A DNA stretch of 64,000 bases from a virus (IMGVR_UViG_3300036715_001140:62001-126000); one strand, 5' to 3'. Positions 24,653 to 32,142 are shown, counted from the first letter of the stretch. The notes: generated by a model from the letters alone, not told the origin. Numbers and translations: made by a program.

Positions 24653-24772
24653 TTTACTAGCTCCTTAAAAGCTACTACAAATTCATCCTCATGAAGATGA
24701 ATAGGTTGATTTTTATTTGATAGATAGTTACCAGGAGCATCCATCTATGCTTGCCCATATCCTTCTGGACAT
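24646..24772 (-). pseudogene. Small gene with in-frame TAG
   Basis: One frame reads KCPEGYGQA, TAG (24745-24747), MDAPGNYLSNKNQPIHLHED and EFVVAFKELVKC to a TAA that overlaps the next start. The second half alone (from the ATG at 24744) could be translated, but no ribosome binding site is well placed. The upstream half lacks an in-frame start. Confidence 0.35.
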
Positions 24773-24775
24773 TTA

Positions 24776-25111
24776 TTATTCGGTTTCTGATTCATTAGAT
24801 TTAAGCCTCTCTTTCCAAGTGTTAATATATTGTTGACAAATAAGACATGTTACTTTATCAATATCGTAAGTTATTCTATTTCTATCACCTACAGGTGTTT
24901 TACATATAGCTCTACCATTATCTGCTTCTAAATGTATTTTTAGCTCATTTAAAATAAGTATATTACAGCCATTTTTATCACATACTCTTTTCATAGAGTC
25001 AATTGCACTATATACATGTCCTGCAACTAAACCATTTGCTAGAAGCCTTATAACACGCAAGCGATCTTTATGTGGAATAATTTTTACTAGTTCTTCATAA
25101 TTATTAGACAT
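24776..25111 (-). CDS. Small zinc-binding protein (111 aa)
   Basis: Not recognised in function. An N-terminal helical part is followed by a compact segment, IHLEADNGRAICKTPVGD and VTCLICQQYINTWK, whose His, Cys and CxxC arrangement is that of a small zinc-binding module often seen in phage and actinobacterial proteins. CGAGGTTTAACATT precedes the ATG. Confidence 0.65.
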   Translation of the reverse strand: MSNNYEELVKIIPHKDRLRVIRLLANGLVAGHVYSAIDSMKRVCDKNGCNILILNELKIHLEADNGRAICKTPVGDRNRITYDIDKVTCLICQQYINTWKERLKSNESETE

Positions 25112-25159
25112 AATGTTAAACCTCGTTACTACATATTTTTAAATATTTTTATATTGTAT

Positions 25160-25173
25160 ATTTACAGTATTAA
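25160..25173 (-). promoter_or_regulatory. Degenerate copy of intergenic motif
   Basis: TTAATACTGTAAAT on the minus strand, three mismatches from CTAAAACTGTTAAT, lies right after a terminator and about 50 bases upstream of the next gene, as expected for a promoter element. Confidence 0.35.
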
Positions 25174-25181
25174 AAATAAAA

Positions 25182-25207
25182 AAGTAGCATAGATATCTAT
25201 GCTACTT
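25182..25207 (-). terminator. Factor-independent terminator
   Basis: A perfect palindrome, AAGTAGCATAGAT and its complement, six bases after the stop of the 25213-25497 gene, followed on the minus strand by TTTTATTTTTAA. Confidence 0.8.
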
Positions 25208-25212
25208 CTAGT

Positions 25213-25497
25213 TTAAACTTTTACTATTGTTCTAGCCCTGTGTATTTCTTGTTTACGCCTAACTCGTATGTATTCCTCACTAGGAACTGTAGTTGCATTA
25301 GTTATGTCTATAAAACCATTATTATAAAAATATGTTAGTTTTGTATATTCTTTCTTATTATTATGATCATCAAAAAATTTAATTTCAGCTAAGTCTCCAT
25401 ACTTAAATTCTTTGATCTTTAAATTTTCCAACTCCCTTAGTTTAAGTAAGGCCAAGTCCTTTGTATCTTCTACTATTTTAAAGACCTTAACTTTCAT
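25213..25497 (-). CDS. Hypothetical protein (94 aa)
   Basis: Not recognised. A small alpha/beta protein with KEFKYGDLAEIKFFDDHNNK in the middle and a basic end (YIRVRRKQEIHRARTIVKV). TTAGGAGTGATAT precedes the ATG. It ends the transcription unit that begins upstream and is followed by a terminator. Confidence 0.65.
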   Translation of the reverse strand: MKVKVFKIVEDTKDLALLKLRELENLKIKEFKYGDLAEIKFFDDHNNKKEYTKLTYFYNNGFIDITNATTVPSEEYIRVRRKQEIHRARTIVKV

Positions 25498-25513
25498 ATA
25501 TCACTCCTAATTC

Positions 25514-26212
25514 TTATATAGAAGAAGAATCATATTCAAAATATGGAGTACAATCTTTATAATACTTTTTACAACGAGCACTAAATCTTTTAAGATCATC
25601 TTTTAGATCCGGAGGAAGTTCATTGAAAAATTTTTCTTTGATAACTGACTTATCTTCACCTGAATTTAAAAGATCTAAAATATTTTTAATTCGTCCCATA
25701 GCAAGTTGCCTACCTTGTAACTTAGAAAAATGATCTTGAGTATCACACTTTGACCATCCGATTAGATAGCTGTTTGAAGGAACATGCAAAACAGATACAA
25801 ACATAGCAACAGGATTGCCTTTAGTTTCTTTTAATGTAATAGTCTTTCTTTTTGTTTTTTCATCTACAACTACAGATGAAATAAATACTGGTTTACGTGC
25901 ATAATCTACAAGATAATTTTTAACTAGTTCTTTCATTCTCTCATCTCCTTGTTGTTTTTTGTTTACTAGATCATCTACGAATGAAACTATGTCTTCTACC
26001 CTATTCCAGCTGTCTATTACTTCTTCTGAAATTCCTGAATCATCATACTCTCCTTCATGGTCATAATTATCTAAAATGTCTAGTATAATGTCTTGTATCT
26101 CTTCTTCATAGATGCCTATAAAATTAAGTTTATCTGATAACTTTATATCTTCTACATCTACATATGAGTATACAGAAATTAAATCTATTACATCATCTTC
26201 TACATTCATCAT
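25514..26212 (-). CDS. Protein with acyl-carrier-like N-terminal domain (232 aa)
   Basis: Residues 1-88 (IDLISVYSYVDVEDIKLSDK, LNFIGIYEEEIQDIILDI, SWNRVEDIVSFVDDLV) follow the helix pattern of acyl carrier proteins, but the DSL serine that carries phosphopantetheine is absent (NFI in its place), so any carrier function is doubtful. The remainder is alpha/beta and unrecognised. GGAGGTAATATC precedes the ATG. Confidence 0.65.
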   Translation of the reverse strand: MMNVEDDVIDLISVYSYVDVEDIKLSDKLNFIGIYEEEIQDIILDILDNYDHEGEYDDSGISEEVIDSWNRVEDIVSFVDDLVNKKQQGDERMKELVKNYLVDYARKPVFISSVVVDEKTKRKTITLKETKGNPVAMFVSVLHVPSNSYLIGWSKCDTQDHFSKLQGRQLAMGRIKNILDLLNSGEDKSVIKEKFFNELPPDLKDDLKRFSARCKKYYKDCTPYFEYDSSSI

Positions 26213-26907
26213 GATATTACCTCCTCCTTTTCCTCATCCTTTTTCTTTCTTAAAATTGCATATCTTTCTTTTTCTACTTCGTCTTCAATTAAGTTATAAA
26301 AATATACAGTTCTGTCTAACTCATAGTTACAGGCATCTTCACTTGAAATTTCTGACCAAATTTGTCTTTCTATATTTTTATCTACATTATTTTTAGAACA
26401 TAAATCATAGTTTGTCTTTATTTCAAAAAGTTCTGAAACATCTATTGCGTAAATAACTTGTCTCATAGAGTGATTAGGAACTTTGATTGAGCCTTTTACT
26501 ATTTGTATTTCAGAAGGTAGTATATTTACTAAAGGCTTTATAATAGTTTTAAGCCTGTTTAGTCTTGTAGTATATGCTCGTATCTTTCGATAAGGCATTT
26601 CTAAAAACATTTGGTCAGAACCTTTATCATTTTTTACTGATAAAACTTTTTCTGTTACATAATTGTTTACGGTTTTACCATATTGTCCATCAAAACCTCC
26701 AGCTTGAACATACTCTTTAAAGAAGCATGGGAATTTTCTTTGTCTAGGTTCAAAAACATATACACATAAACCATTTATAACATGGTCACAGCCTTCGCAA
26801 TTTTCATGTAATTGTCTTTTAGGAGGACGCTTTAAATCTGCACAATAATAAGTAGAGCTGTTTACTTCATTTTTTGGTATTGTTGCAAAAATTGGATCTT
26901 TAGGCAT
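26209..26907 (-). CDS. Hypothetical Cys-containing protein (232 aa)
   Basis: Not recognised. A Cys cluster near the N-terminus (YYCADLKRP, ENCEGCDHVINGLCVYVF, FPCFFKEY) may bind zinc or an iron-sulfur cluster; the rest is alpha/beta with a charged tail. It overlaps the next gene by four bases (ATGA). Confidence 0.65.
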   Translation of the reverse strand: MPKDPIFATIPKNEVNSSTYYCADLKRPPKRQLHENCEGCDHVINGLCVYVFEPRQRKFPCFFKEYVQAGGFDGQYGKTVNNYVTEKVLSVKNDKGSDQMFLEMPYRKIRAYTTRLNRLKTIIKPLVNILPSEIQIVKGSIKVPNHSMRQVIYAIDVSELFEIKTNYDLCSKNNVDKNIERQIWSEISSEDACNYELDRTVYFYNLIEDEVEKERYAILRKKKDEEKEEVIS

Positions 26908-26922
26908 AAATTACTCCTTAAA

Positions 26923-27192
26923 TTAGTGCTTTAATTCTTTTCGTTTTATTGTCCACTTATAAATACCTAAGATATTTATCACCATAAAAATAACGTTAGT
27001 TAAAACAAAACTAATATCCTTTGTTATAAATCCATATATAAAAAATATTATTGTGGCTATACCAGACAATGGATAGGCTATTTTTAATTGCCCTTTTAAG
27101 TTATAAATAGCTGCAGATAAGATACATCCATTTGCTAATAACGAAATAAAATTTTCTGGTTTACTAAATTCAAACCATTTTTCTAATAACAT
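26923..27192 (-). CDS. Small membrane protein, three predicted spans
   Basis: Hydrophobic segments at about 16-32, 40-58 and 63-82 (ISLLANGCILSAAIYNL, AYPLSGIATIIFFIYGFI, VLTNVIFMVINILGIYKW), positive-rich end. The spacing and the final N-x-Y-x-W recall one repeat of PnuC or SemiSWEET transporters, but this is only a resemblance. The ATG at 27192 follows GAGGTGTAT; an upstream GTG is less likely. Confidence 0.65.
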   Translation of the reverse strand: MLLEKWFEFSKPENFISLLANGCILSAAIYNLKGQLKIAYPLSGIATIIFFIYGFITKDISFVLTNVIFMVINILGIYKWTIKRKELKH

Positions 27193-27201
27193 ATACACCT
27201 C

Positions 27202-27483
27202 TTATTTAGAAGGTTTTAAAGCCTTCTTTATCTTAGCTTCCAGGTTATATATTTCTTTTCCTGAGAGTTTTATATGTATAGTATCTTTATAGTTAAGTCT
27301 TTCGTTATGTATAAATATTTTTAAACAATTATCATCATTACTAATTTCCATGTCTATAAAAGAATGATTCGGATGAGGTGAAGTCTCTTTACTATATACT
27401 TCTTGTGAGGATGAAGGAAAATAACTTGGAGGTGAATAAAATAAATCCTGTTCAAATATTGTCAACAACGCTACGAAGGCCAT
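27202..27483 (-). CDS. Hypothetical protein (93 aa)
   Basis: Not recognised. A Ser/Pro-rich N-terminal region (YSPPSYFPSSSQEVYSKET) precedes a compact beta-rich half. GAGGGTATAAAGT precedes the ATG. It is the first gene after the terminator and motif at 27514-27562, so it probably heads a transcription unit. Confidence 0.6.
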   Translation of the reverse strand: MAFVALLTIFEQDLFYSPPSYFPSSSQEVYSKETSPHPNHSFIDMEISNDDNCLKIFIHNERLNYKDTIHIKLSGKEIYNLEAKIKKALKPSK

Positions 27484-27513
27484 ACTTTATACCCTCATTT
27501 TATTTTTTAATAT

Positions 27514-27527
27514 ATTAACAGTTTTAG
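27514..27527 (-). promoter_or_regulatory. Intergenic motif CTAAAACTGTTAAT (exact copy)
   Basis: On the minus strand CTAAAACTGTTAAT is followed by ATATTAAAAAATAA. It lies between a terminator and the start of the 27202-27483 gene, 31 bases upstream of its ATG. Identical 14-mers occur at 58808 and 60333. Inferred phage promoter or operator. Confidence 0.5.
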
Positions 27528-27538
27528 ACAAAAAAGAA

Positions 27539-27562
27539 GGGTAGCGGTTTTATCCACTACCC
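27539..27562 (-). terminator. Terminator, probably bidirectional
   Basis: GGGTAGTGG, ATAAAA, CCGCTACCC on the minus strand with TTCTTTTTT after it; the plus strand also has six T after the hairpin. Confidence 0.8.
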
Positions 27563-27569
27563 TTTTTTA

Positions 27570-27746
27570 GAACCTTGAATTAGTAATAACTAACAGGTTC
27601 CAGCTCGTAGCCTTTCTCTGATGTCTTAAGGCGACTTTCCTAAGTTTTAAGACTTGTCAGATACTCACTCTAGCTCTAAGGAGGGCTCTGTTTGGAACGC
27701 ATGAAAACAGAGAGATGCAGCACACACTGTACAAAAGAAAGTCGCC
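27570..27746 (-). ncRNA. Candidate structured RNA downstream of the YqeY gene
   Basis: No reading frame is seen. GGCGACTTTC (27737-27746) and GAAAGTCGCC (27630-27639) pair perfectly over 10 bases and enclose about 97 bases that contain a second hairpin, CTCTGTTT with AAACAGAG. A third hairpin, GAACCTGTTAGT with ACTAATTCAAGGTTC, follows at 27570-27600, and then the terminator. It could be a processed 3' untranslated RNA, a small regulatory RNA, or an integration-type site. No known RNA family was recognised. Confidence 0.5.
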
Positions 27747-28207
27747 TATTTTAGTAAATTTGTTATAATTTCATTTGCAACTTTTCCTTCAAACTGATTT
27801 TTATACTCAGAAGATAAATGTTTCATTATCTGACCTTTATTTACTAAAGGAGTTGTATTAATAAAGTTTTCAATAATTTTAGTCAATTCTTGAACCGTAA
27901 GTTGTTTAGGTAGATAGGCTGTTAAGATATCTATCTCTACCTCAAACTGTAAAGGAGATACTAAAGTAATATGTGATGATTTTTTACAAATTTCTAAGTT
28001 CTCTTTTGCCTTTTTAATAAACTGTTGTATAACGTTAGTAACAACCAAGTCTTCAGGTTCTTTTTTATCTTTACAACAATCACCAATTAAGGTAGCTAAT
28101 AAGTTCTTTTTTATATCAGCTAACTTTTTACCGTTTTCATCTTTACTTTTGTATGACTCAAGCATAGCTTCTTTTTTATCTAATTTGATCTTATCAATAA
28201 GCAACAT
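27746..28207 (-). CDS. YqeY / GatB-like domain protein
   Basis: The sequence fits the YqeY family (related to the tail domain of the GatB amidotransferase subunit): KKEAMLES at the start, LLATLIGDCC, EIDILTAYLPKQLTVQEL and GQIMKHLSSEYKNQFEGKVA, with NEIITNLLK at the end. These proteins are linked to tRNA amidation or tRNA binding, but their role is unsettled. The ATG at 28207 has AAGGAG six bases away. The gene lies at the head of the tRNA/tmRNA block. Confidence 0.8.
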   Translation of the reverse strand: MLLIDKIKLDKKEAMLESYKSKDENGKKLADIKKNLLATLIGDCCKDKKEPEDLVVTNVIQQFIKKAKENLEICKKSSHITLVSPLQFEVEIDILTAYLPKQLTVQELTKIIENFINTTPLVNKGQIMKHLSSEYKNQFEGKVANEIITNLLK

Positions 28208-28225
28208 CATATACTCCTTATAATA

Positions 28226-29149
28226 TTATATCTTCTCAAATGGTATATCTGAAATAACGCACCCTGCAGCACCTTTGTGTCCGCCACCACCATAAGTTTT
28301 TGCAATAACAGAGCAGTCTACATTGTCCTTCTGACTGTAAAAACTAATATCGAACTTTTCACCATTAAATACAAAGCGAATACACACATCATACTCTTCT
28401 ATTAAAGAACCAAATTGTCCACTACCTTTATTACCTGTATTTAATGCAAATGAACTCAATTCTTCAAAACCTATTATTGAAGCCTTGTATCCATAGTCTT
28501 TAATATACTTTTTGTTATTAACAGATAAATATTTTGAAACTTCAATTCCAGCTTCACAATACTTTAAGATGTCTAGATCATCACAAAGAAATCCTTTTTT
28601 AAACCACCATTCAAGAGCTTCAGGTATACTTGGATCTAAGTCCATAGTTCTTAATCCAAGTTGTAATTTGCTCATGAAACTCCAATTTGATTGGGATTTA
28701 TCCCAAACATCATAACGTCCTAACCAGTATACGATTGGACATTTAATTCTAATTTTGCTTAAAAGATCTTTAGCTTGTTCTTTAACATAACTAGAGTCTT
28801 TAAGATTCATTTTAAAGTACATATAGGTTAGTTCACAACCAGAAATACCATCAACTTGAAGACCTTCTAATACAAGATCTTTACATGCATCTAAGGATGT
28901 CTTATGATGGTCAATCCACACAAAAGATTTGGTAGAATCTTTTATTTTTAACATCTTATCTAATGGAAATGAAAAGTCTACCATTATAACTTCATCTTCT
29001 TTTGTAAGAAAGGATAAATCATGTGAATCAACATCTACATAATCAATACCTATTAATTTTACCAATTTAGGGTTTTCAATAGTAGACATAACAATAGCGG
29101 CAGAACAGAATCCGTCAAAATCTGAACTATGATAATAGATGTAACGCAT
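28226..29149 (-). CDS. DHH-family phosphoesterase
   Basis: DHH/DHHA1 phosphoesterase of 307 residues: HSSDFDGFCSA (motif I, residues 7-17), DEVIMVDFSFP (motif II), WIDHHKTS (DHH motif), and the DHHA1 substrate motif GGGGHKGAAG near the C-terminus. Family members (NrnA, NrnB, RecJ) degrade short RNA or DNA oligonucleotides or cleave pAp and cyclic dinucleotides. A role in recycling nucleotides or removing signal nucleotides is inferred. Confidence 0.88.
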   Translation of the reverse strand: MRYIYYHSSDFDGFCSAAIVMSTIENPKLVKLIGIDYVDVDSHDLSFLTKEDEVIMVDFSFPLDKMLKIKDSTKSFVWIDHHKTSLDACKDLVLEGLQVDGISGCELTYMYFKMNLKDSSYVKEQAKDLLSKIRIKCPIVYWLGRYDVWDKSQSNWSFMSKLQLGLRTMDLDPSIPEALEWWFKKGFLCDDLDILKYCEAGIEVSKYLSVNNKKYIKDYGYKASIIGFEELSSFALNTGNKGSGQFGSLIEEYDVCIRFVFNGEKFDISFYSQKDNVDCSVIAKTYGGGGHKGAAGCVISDIPFEKI

Positions 29150-29173
29150 TATTACATGTTTCCTTTCAGTTAA

Positions 29174-29249
29174 TGGAGTTGGCGATAGGACTCGAATCTG
29201 CAGTCTACTGATTACAAGTCAACTGCTCTACTAATTAAGCTATACTAGC
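29174..29249 (-). tRNA. tRNA-Thr(UGU)-like, probably decayed
   Basis: The anticodon arm (GTTGA, CTTGTAA, TCAGT) and D arm (GCTT...GAGC) are intact and a CCA end is encoded, but three of seven acceptor pairs and two of five T-stem pairs are A-C mismatches. Each mismatch would be a proper G-C pair before one G-to-A change on this strand. Either a tRNA pseudogene or a tRNA needing editing. Confidence 0.55.
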
Positions 29250-29268
29250 ATTTTATCTAATAAACAAG

Positions 29269-29628
29269 TTATTCTCTAGATCTTAAAAAATTCAATCTTG
29301 ATTTTAATTCGCTTAATTCTTCTGACCATTCTATAATTTGTTCTGAATTTATTATAATACTTTCAGAACTTTCTGAGTATCGAATAATTGCTTTTGCAAG
29401 TTCCTCAATTCTTGATTCTAACCACAATGTATGAGATATAATACCAATTGGAGGTTTATCTACATCTTCGGATGTTTTAAATTTTATATCAAGAATATAT
29501 CTTGAAGGTTTGCCTGTAGAAGAATATGGTTCACAAGGTTCTACATGGATATTAGCTATATCTGTATAGACAGAAGTTACGGCATTCAAAAGTGATTCAA
29601 TTAATTTTTCAACTGTGTCTCGTTTCAT
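29269..29628 (-). CDS. Hypothetical protein (119 aa)
   Basis: Not recognised. Mixed fold; middle part has EPCEPYSSTGKPSRYILDIK, C-terminal part is helical (SEELSELKSRLNFLRSRE). AAGGAGCTAGA precedes the ATG. Confidence 0.6.
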   Translation of the reverse strand: MKRDTVEKLIESLLNAVTSVYTDIANIHVEPCEPYSSTGKPSRYILDIKFKTSEDVDKPPIGIISHTLWLESRIEELAKAIIRYSESSESIIINSEQIIEWSEELSELKSRLNFLRSRE

Positions 29629-29643
29629 TCTAGCTCCTTATTA

Positions 29644-29997
29644 TTATGAAAGTTCTTTTTCTATATCACAAAAATGTAAAGGTTTCTTATAACAAACGAT
29701 ATTCCGTTCTTTAGAACCTTTTAGTATCTCTGGACTGGCAGACATAAATATAATCTTAGTGTCTGGTGCATAATCTTGTACATAAAGTGCAAGTTGAGCT
29801 CCTGTAATACCAGGCATCATAATATCTGTCAAAAGTAAGGCTATGAACATAGCCTTTAGAATATGCATCGCTGAAGCATAAGAATCAGCTAAGTAAATAT
29901 TTTTATAACCGTTTGACTCAAATAATGTCTTACACAATTCAAGACTAAAATAATCATCATCAACTATCAATATATTACTTGACTTATCTATAGCCAT
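29644..29997 (-). CDS. CheY-like response regulator receiver domain
   Basis: A single receiver domain of 117 residues. ILIVDDDYFS holds the metal-binding acidic residues (D13-D15), LLTDIMMPGITG the phosphorylated Asp, FMSASPE the Ser and CYKKPLHF the conserved Lys. There is no output domain. The start at 29997 is fixed by AGCAGGAGGTATT; the reading frame extends further upstream only because it runs through the tmRNA gene. Partner kinase not seen in the window. Confidence 0.88.
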   Translation of the reverse strand: MAIDKSSNILIVDDDYFSLELCKTLFESNGYKNIYLADSYASAMHILKAMFIALLLTDIMMPGITGAQLALYVQDYAPDTKIIFMSASPEILKGSKERNIVCYKKPLHFCDIEKELS

Positions 29998-30015
29998 AAT
30001 ACCTCCTGCTAAAAT

Positions 30016-30455
30016 TGGTGGAGGTGGAGGGCTCCGACTCCCTCGTCTTGCATATGCATCCATAATCACATCTACGCTAATAGCTTCATTTAATTTAAAC
30101 ACTGGAGTAATAGAAGCCTAAACTATCCAGAGTCGATTAAGTTTTATGCTGAAAACTTACAAACAGGTTCCTCTTGTTAGCTACACATAACTTACCGAAA
30201 TGTGATCTTCTGTTACTCAGCGAAGGTTTACTAAGAGTATCTTCCTTTACTGTACCTACGATTCTACTGTAGGAATTTGTTACTTCTAAGCTGCTGCCAA
30301 TTGGTCGAAACCATAGTTGTCAGCAGTGAAGAAGCCTTTTACTTTTTCAATTACAGTGTTTGCATTTATTGTTTAGTGGATTATTAATGAGGCCAACCAC
30401 AATCCTCATAGCGCAGTAATTACTTTACATACACAATCGAATCCAATTCACCCCC
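30016..30455 (-). ncRNA. ssrA: tmRNA (ssrA), phage-encoded
   Basis: Rescues stalled ribosomes by trans-translation. The 5' end GGGGGTG pairs with CACCTCC before A-CCA at the 3' end. ATTGGATTCGATTG matches the conserved D-arm-like sequence, and TGAGGATTGTGGTTGGCCTC matches pseudoknot 1 of bacterial tmRNAs. The tag frame follows at 30286-30363. The T arm has stem GAGGG/CCCTC with an unusual eight-base loop. Length 440 is longer than E. coli (363). Its 3' end lies seven bases before the ribosome binding site of the response-regulator gene. Confidence 0.9.
30286..30363 (-). CDS. tmRNA tag reading frame (25 aa)
   Basis: The resume codon is GCA in AATGCAAACACTG, as in most tmRNAs (Ala-Asn start). 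The tag begins ANTVIEKVKGFFTADN and ends FDQLAAA before TAG. The Leu-Ala-Ala-rich end is the degradation signal read by ClpXP-type proteases. It is long; tags are usually 8-20 residues. Confidence 0.85.
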   Translation of the reverse strand, partial: ANTVIEKVKGFFTADNYGFDQLAAA

Positions 30456-30647
30456 ATAATTAATTTAAGGCATTACACCACGTTTTGGTTTCTAGTCACG
30501 GTATTACGACCTATGCTGATTGTTACTCCCGATTGAAGCTTTCACCTAAACAGTCTATTGATATATTATTTCTAAGTAGACATATAACTTAGGCTATTGC
30601 TAAATAGAGAGATTTTTCGCAGACAATTGGTATCCGTGTCTTAAGTA
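30456..30647 (-). other. Gap upstream of tmRNA, no gene seen
   Basis: About 190 bases with no convincing reading frame. GCAATAGCCTAAGTT and other short inverted repeats suggest structure, but no RNA family was recognised. It may hold the tmRNA promoter or a 5' leader that is removed. Confidence 0.4.
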
Positions 30648-30842
30648 TTAGTATAAAGCTAGCTTAGACTTATTCTTTTTATCTTTAAGTTTAAGCTTAA
30701 AACTTACTTCAAAAGTAGACTTACAACTAGGGCACTCTATTGGTACTATTTCTTTATTCTTTGTTACCAAGAGTTTAATATCATTTTTAGTAGCTACTTT
30801 AATTGTCTCTTTACACTCAGGACATTCTACAAATACTAACAT
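30648..30842 (-). CDS. Small zinc-ribbon protein (64 aa)
   Basis: Two Cys pairs, FVECPECKETIKV and IECPSCKSTFEV, 25 residues apart, make a classic zinc ribbon; the tail is Lys-rich. GGAGAGAGT precedes the ATG. Function unknown. Confidence 0.75.
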   Translation of the reverse strand: MLVFVECPECKETIKVATKNDIKLLVTKNKEIVPIECPSCKSTFEVSFKLKLKDKKNKSKLALY

Positions 30843-30857
30843 ACTCTCTCCATAAAT

Positions 30858-31043
30858 TCAATGATGTATACTATATATATTAAACTCAAATCCTTTAAGT
30901 CCACGATAGAAATTTATAAATAATCCTTTATGGGGACCACTTGTTTTTACCATAAAAGTCCAGCTATACTTTTTATCACTACTTATAAGGACGTTACTTC
31001 CAATCTCATAAACTATATCTTTTGTAATCATTCCATGTTTCAT
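30858..31043 (-). CDS. Hypothetical protein (61 aa)
   Basis: Not recognised. Mostly beta (NVLISSDKKYSWTFMVKTSG). GAGGTTAGTAA precedes the ATG; the gene lies between tRNA-Asn and the zinc-ribbon gene. Confidence 0.6.
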   Translation of the reverse strand: MKHGMITKDIVYEIGSNVLISSDKKYSWTFMVKTSGPHKGLFINFYRGLKGFEFNIYSIHH

Positions 31044-31061
31044 TTACTAACCTCTTAATTA

Positions 31062-31136
31062 TGGCTCCCGAAGTAGGACTCGAACCTACAACCTAATGAT
31101 TAACAGTCATTTGCTCCACCATTGAGCTATTCGGGA
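31062..31136 (-). tRNA. tRNA-Asn(GUU)
   Basis: Perfect cloverleaf: acceptor TCCCGAA/TTCGGGA, D arm GCTC/GAGC, anticodon loop CTGTTAA, T arm GTAGG/CCTAC, and encoded GCCA end. Confidence 0.96.
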
Positions 31137-31180
31137 GTGTAAAATAATGACAACCACTCTAAAATATAATTGTCATTATA

Positions 31181-31267
31181 TGGTGCGGGTAGGGAGACTT
31201 GAACTCCCACAACCTTACGGTCAACGGATTTTGAGTCCGGTGCGTCTTCCTATTCCGCCATACCCGC
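31181..31267 (-). tRNA. tRNA-Leu(CAA)
   Basis: Class II tRNA with a long variable arm: acceptor GCGGGTA/TACCCGC, anticodon loop CTCAAAA, T arm GGGAG/CTCCC with TTCAAGT, encoded ACCA end. Confidence 0.95.
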
Positions 31268-31275
31268 ATATACTA

Positions 31276-31644
31276 CTAACCACAATAGATAAATTCTATT
31301 TCACCACCCCATTGACGGCGTTTCTTTGTACTATGTTTCCATGAACCACGATAATGATTTATCGGAATATCATCGTATGTACTAATTAATGATTTTGCAT
31401 TACGTCTTCTATTTACAGTTTTTGATATTTGTTTGAACTGATCTACAAAGTCATACCATTTACGTTTTTCCTGAACGCTTTGTGAGCGCCACATTCTACT
31501 TTTGTTCCATCTATGCTTATGAATACCTGGAACTGGACCTAACCTATACACAAAGTAATGATTTGCATATTTAGTAGAATACAGAAAATAACGTTCACCT
31601 CTTATTAGTTTTGAATACTTTTCTGGTTTAAAAGAATAGTACAT
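31276..31644 (-). CDS. Hypothetical basic protein (122 aa)
   Basis: Not recognised. Rich in Arg, Lys, Trp and Tyr (HKHRWNKSRMWRSQSVQEK, WKHSTKKRRQWGGEIEF), so nucleic-acid binding is possible. GGGAGGAAACA precedes the ATG. The 155-base gap upstream (31645-31799) holds no gene that can be supported. Confidence 0.65.
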   Translation of the reverse strand: MYYSFKPEKYSKLIRGERYFLYSTKYANHYFVYRLGPVPGIHKHRWNKSRMWRSQSVQEKRKWYDFVDQFKQISKTVNRRRNAKSLISTYDDIPINHYRGSWKHSTKKRRQWGGEIEFIYCG

Positions 31645-31799
31645 TGTTTCCTCCCACTAGGTTTAGTTACCTAATGGAAGTATTCTTCTTGTCCTCTATA
31701 CATAAGTATCTCCTTATCCTAGTCTCTCCTAAAAGTAACACCACTTTAACGTGATATTCTTATGAAGAAAAATAGTCTACAGGTGTAGCCTAAATAAAA

Positions 31800-31868
31800 T
31801 TATTTTCCTTTAGTCTTATCTTTCTTTGGTTTCTTAGCTTCACGTCCACCTTTGTCCTTGTTTCCCAT
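31800..31868 (-). CDS. Small Lys-rich protein (22 aa)
   Basis: MGNKDKGGREAKKPKKDKTK plus GK, with AAGGAGAACAGTA upstream. Tiny proteins with this G-x-K-x-x-G-G-R-E-x-K-K-P-K-K pattern are widespread in bacteria and phages; their function is unknown. Confidence 0.75.
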   Translation of the reverse strand: MGNKDKGGREAKKPKKDKTKGK

Positions 31869-31893
31869 TACTGTTCTCCTTATAAGTTTTTAT

Positions 31894-31968
31894 TGGAGCG
31901 ACCAATCGGGTTCGAACCGATGACGTTCAGCTTGGAAGGCTGACATTCTACCACTGAATTATGGTCGC
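31894..31968 (-). tRNA. tRNA-Gly(UCC)
   Basis: Acceptor GCGACCA/TGGTCGC, anticodon loop CTTCCAA, T arm ATCGG/CCGAT with TTCGAAC, encoded TCCA end. Confidence 0.96.
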
Positions 31969-31980
31969 TTATATTTAGAA

Positions 31981-32142
31981 TTATAATTCATCACGTCTGC
32001 TTATTACATAAATAAAAAGAAGTAATAAAATAAAGTGTATTAAAAATACAGCATTTACAGTCAGATTTTTAGTATCTACTGCATCTGAAGTTGTAGATTT
32101 AAGTTTTGATACTGATCATAAGTTAAAAGGTAATTTTAACAT
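31981..32142 (-). pseudogene. Small membrane-protein gene with in-frame TGA
   Basis: AGAGGCATTAC precedes an ATG; the frame reads MLKLPFNL, TGA (32116-32118), then SVSKLKSTTSDAVDTKNLTV, a membrane span (AVFLIHFILLLLFIYVI) and RRDEL to TAA. The membrane span and positive-inside tail argue for a real gene of 53 codons. TGG or CGA to TGA explains the stop. Confidence 0.5.

Noticed and set aside
27570-27746. Hammerhead ribozyme
   Set aside because: A CTGA-x-A and GAAA resemblance exists, but the core is incomplete and the closing stem uses the needed bases.
29998-30102. N-terminal extension of the response regulator
   Set aside because: The extension reads through the tmRNA 3' end; the true start is the ATG at 29997 with GGAGG.
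1496-32142. Stop-codon reassignment (TGA as Trp or TAG as Gln)
   Set aside because: TAA, TAG and TGA all appear as in-frame stops in small genes, and all three also end intact genes; Trp is written TGG in large genes.
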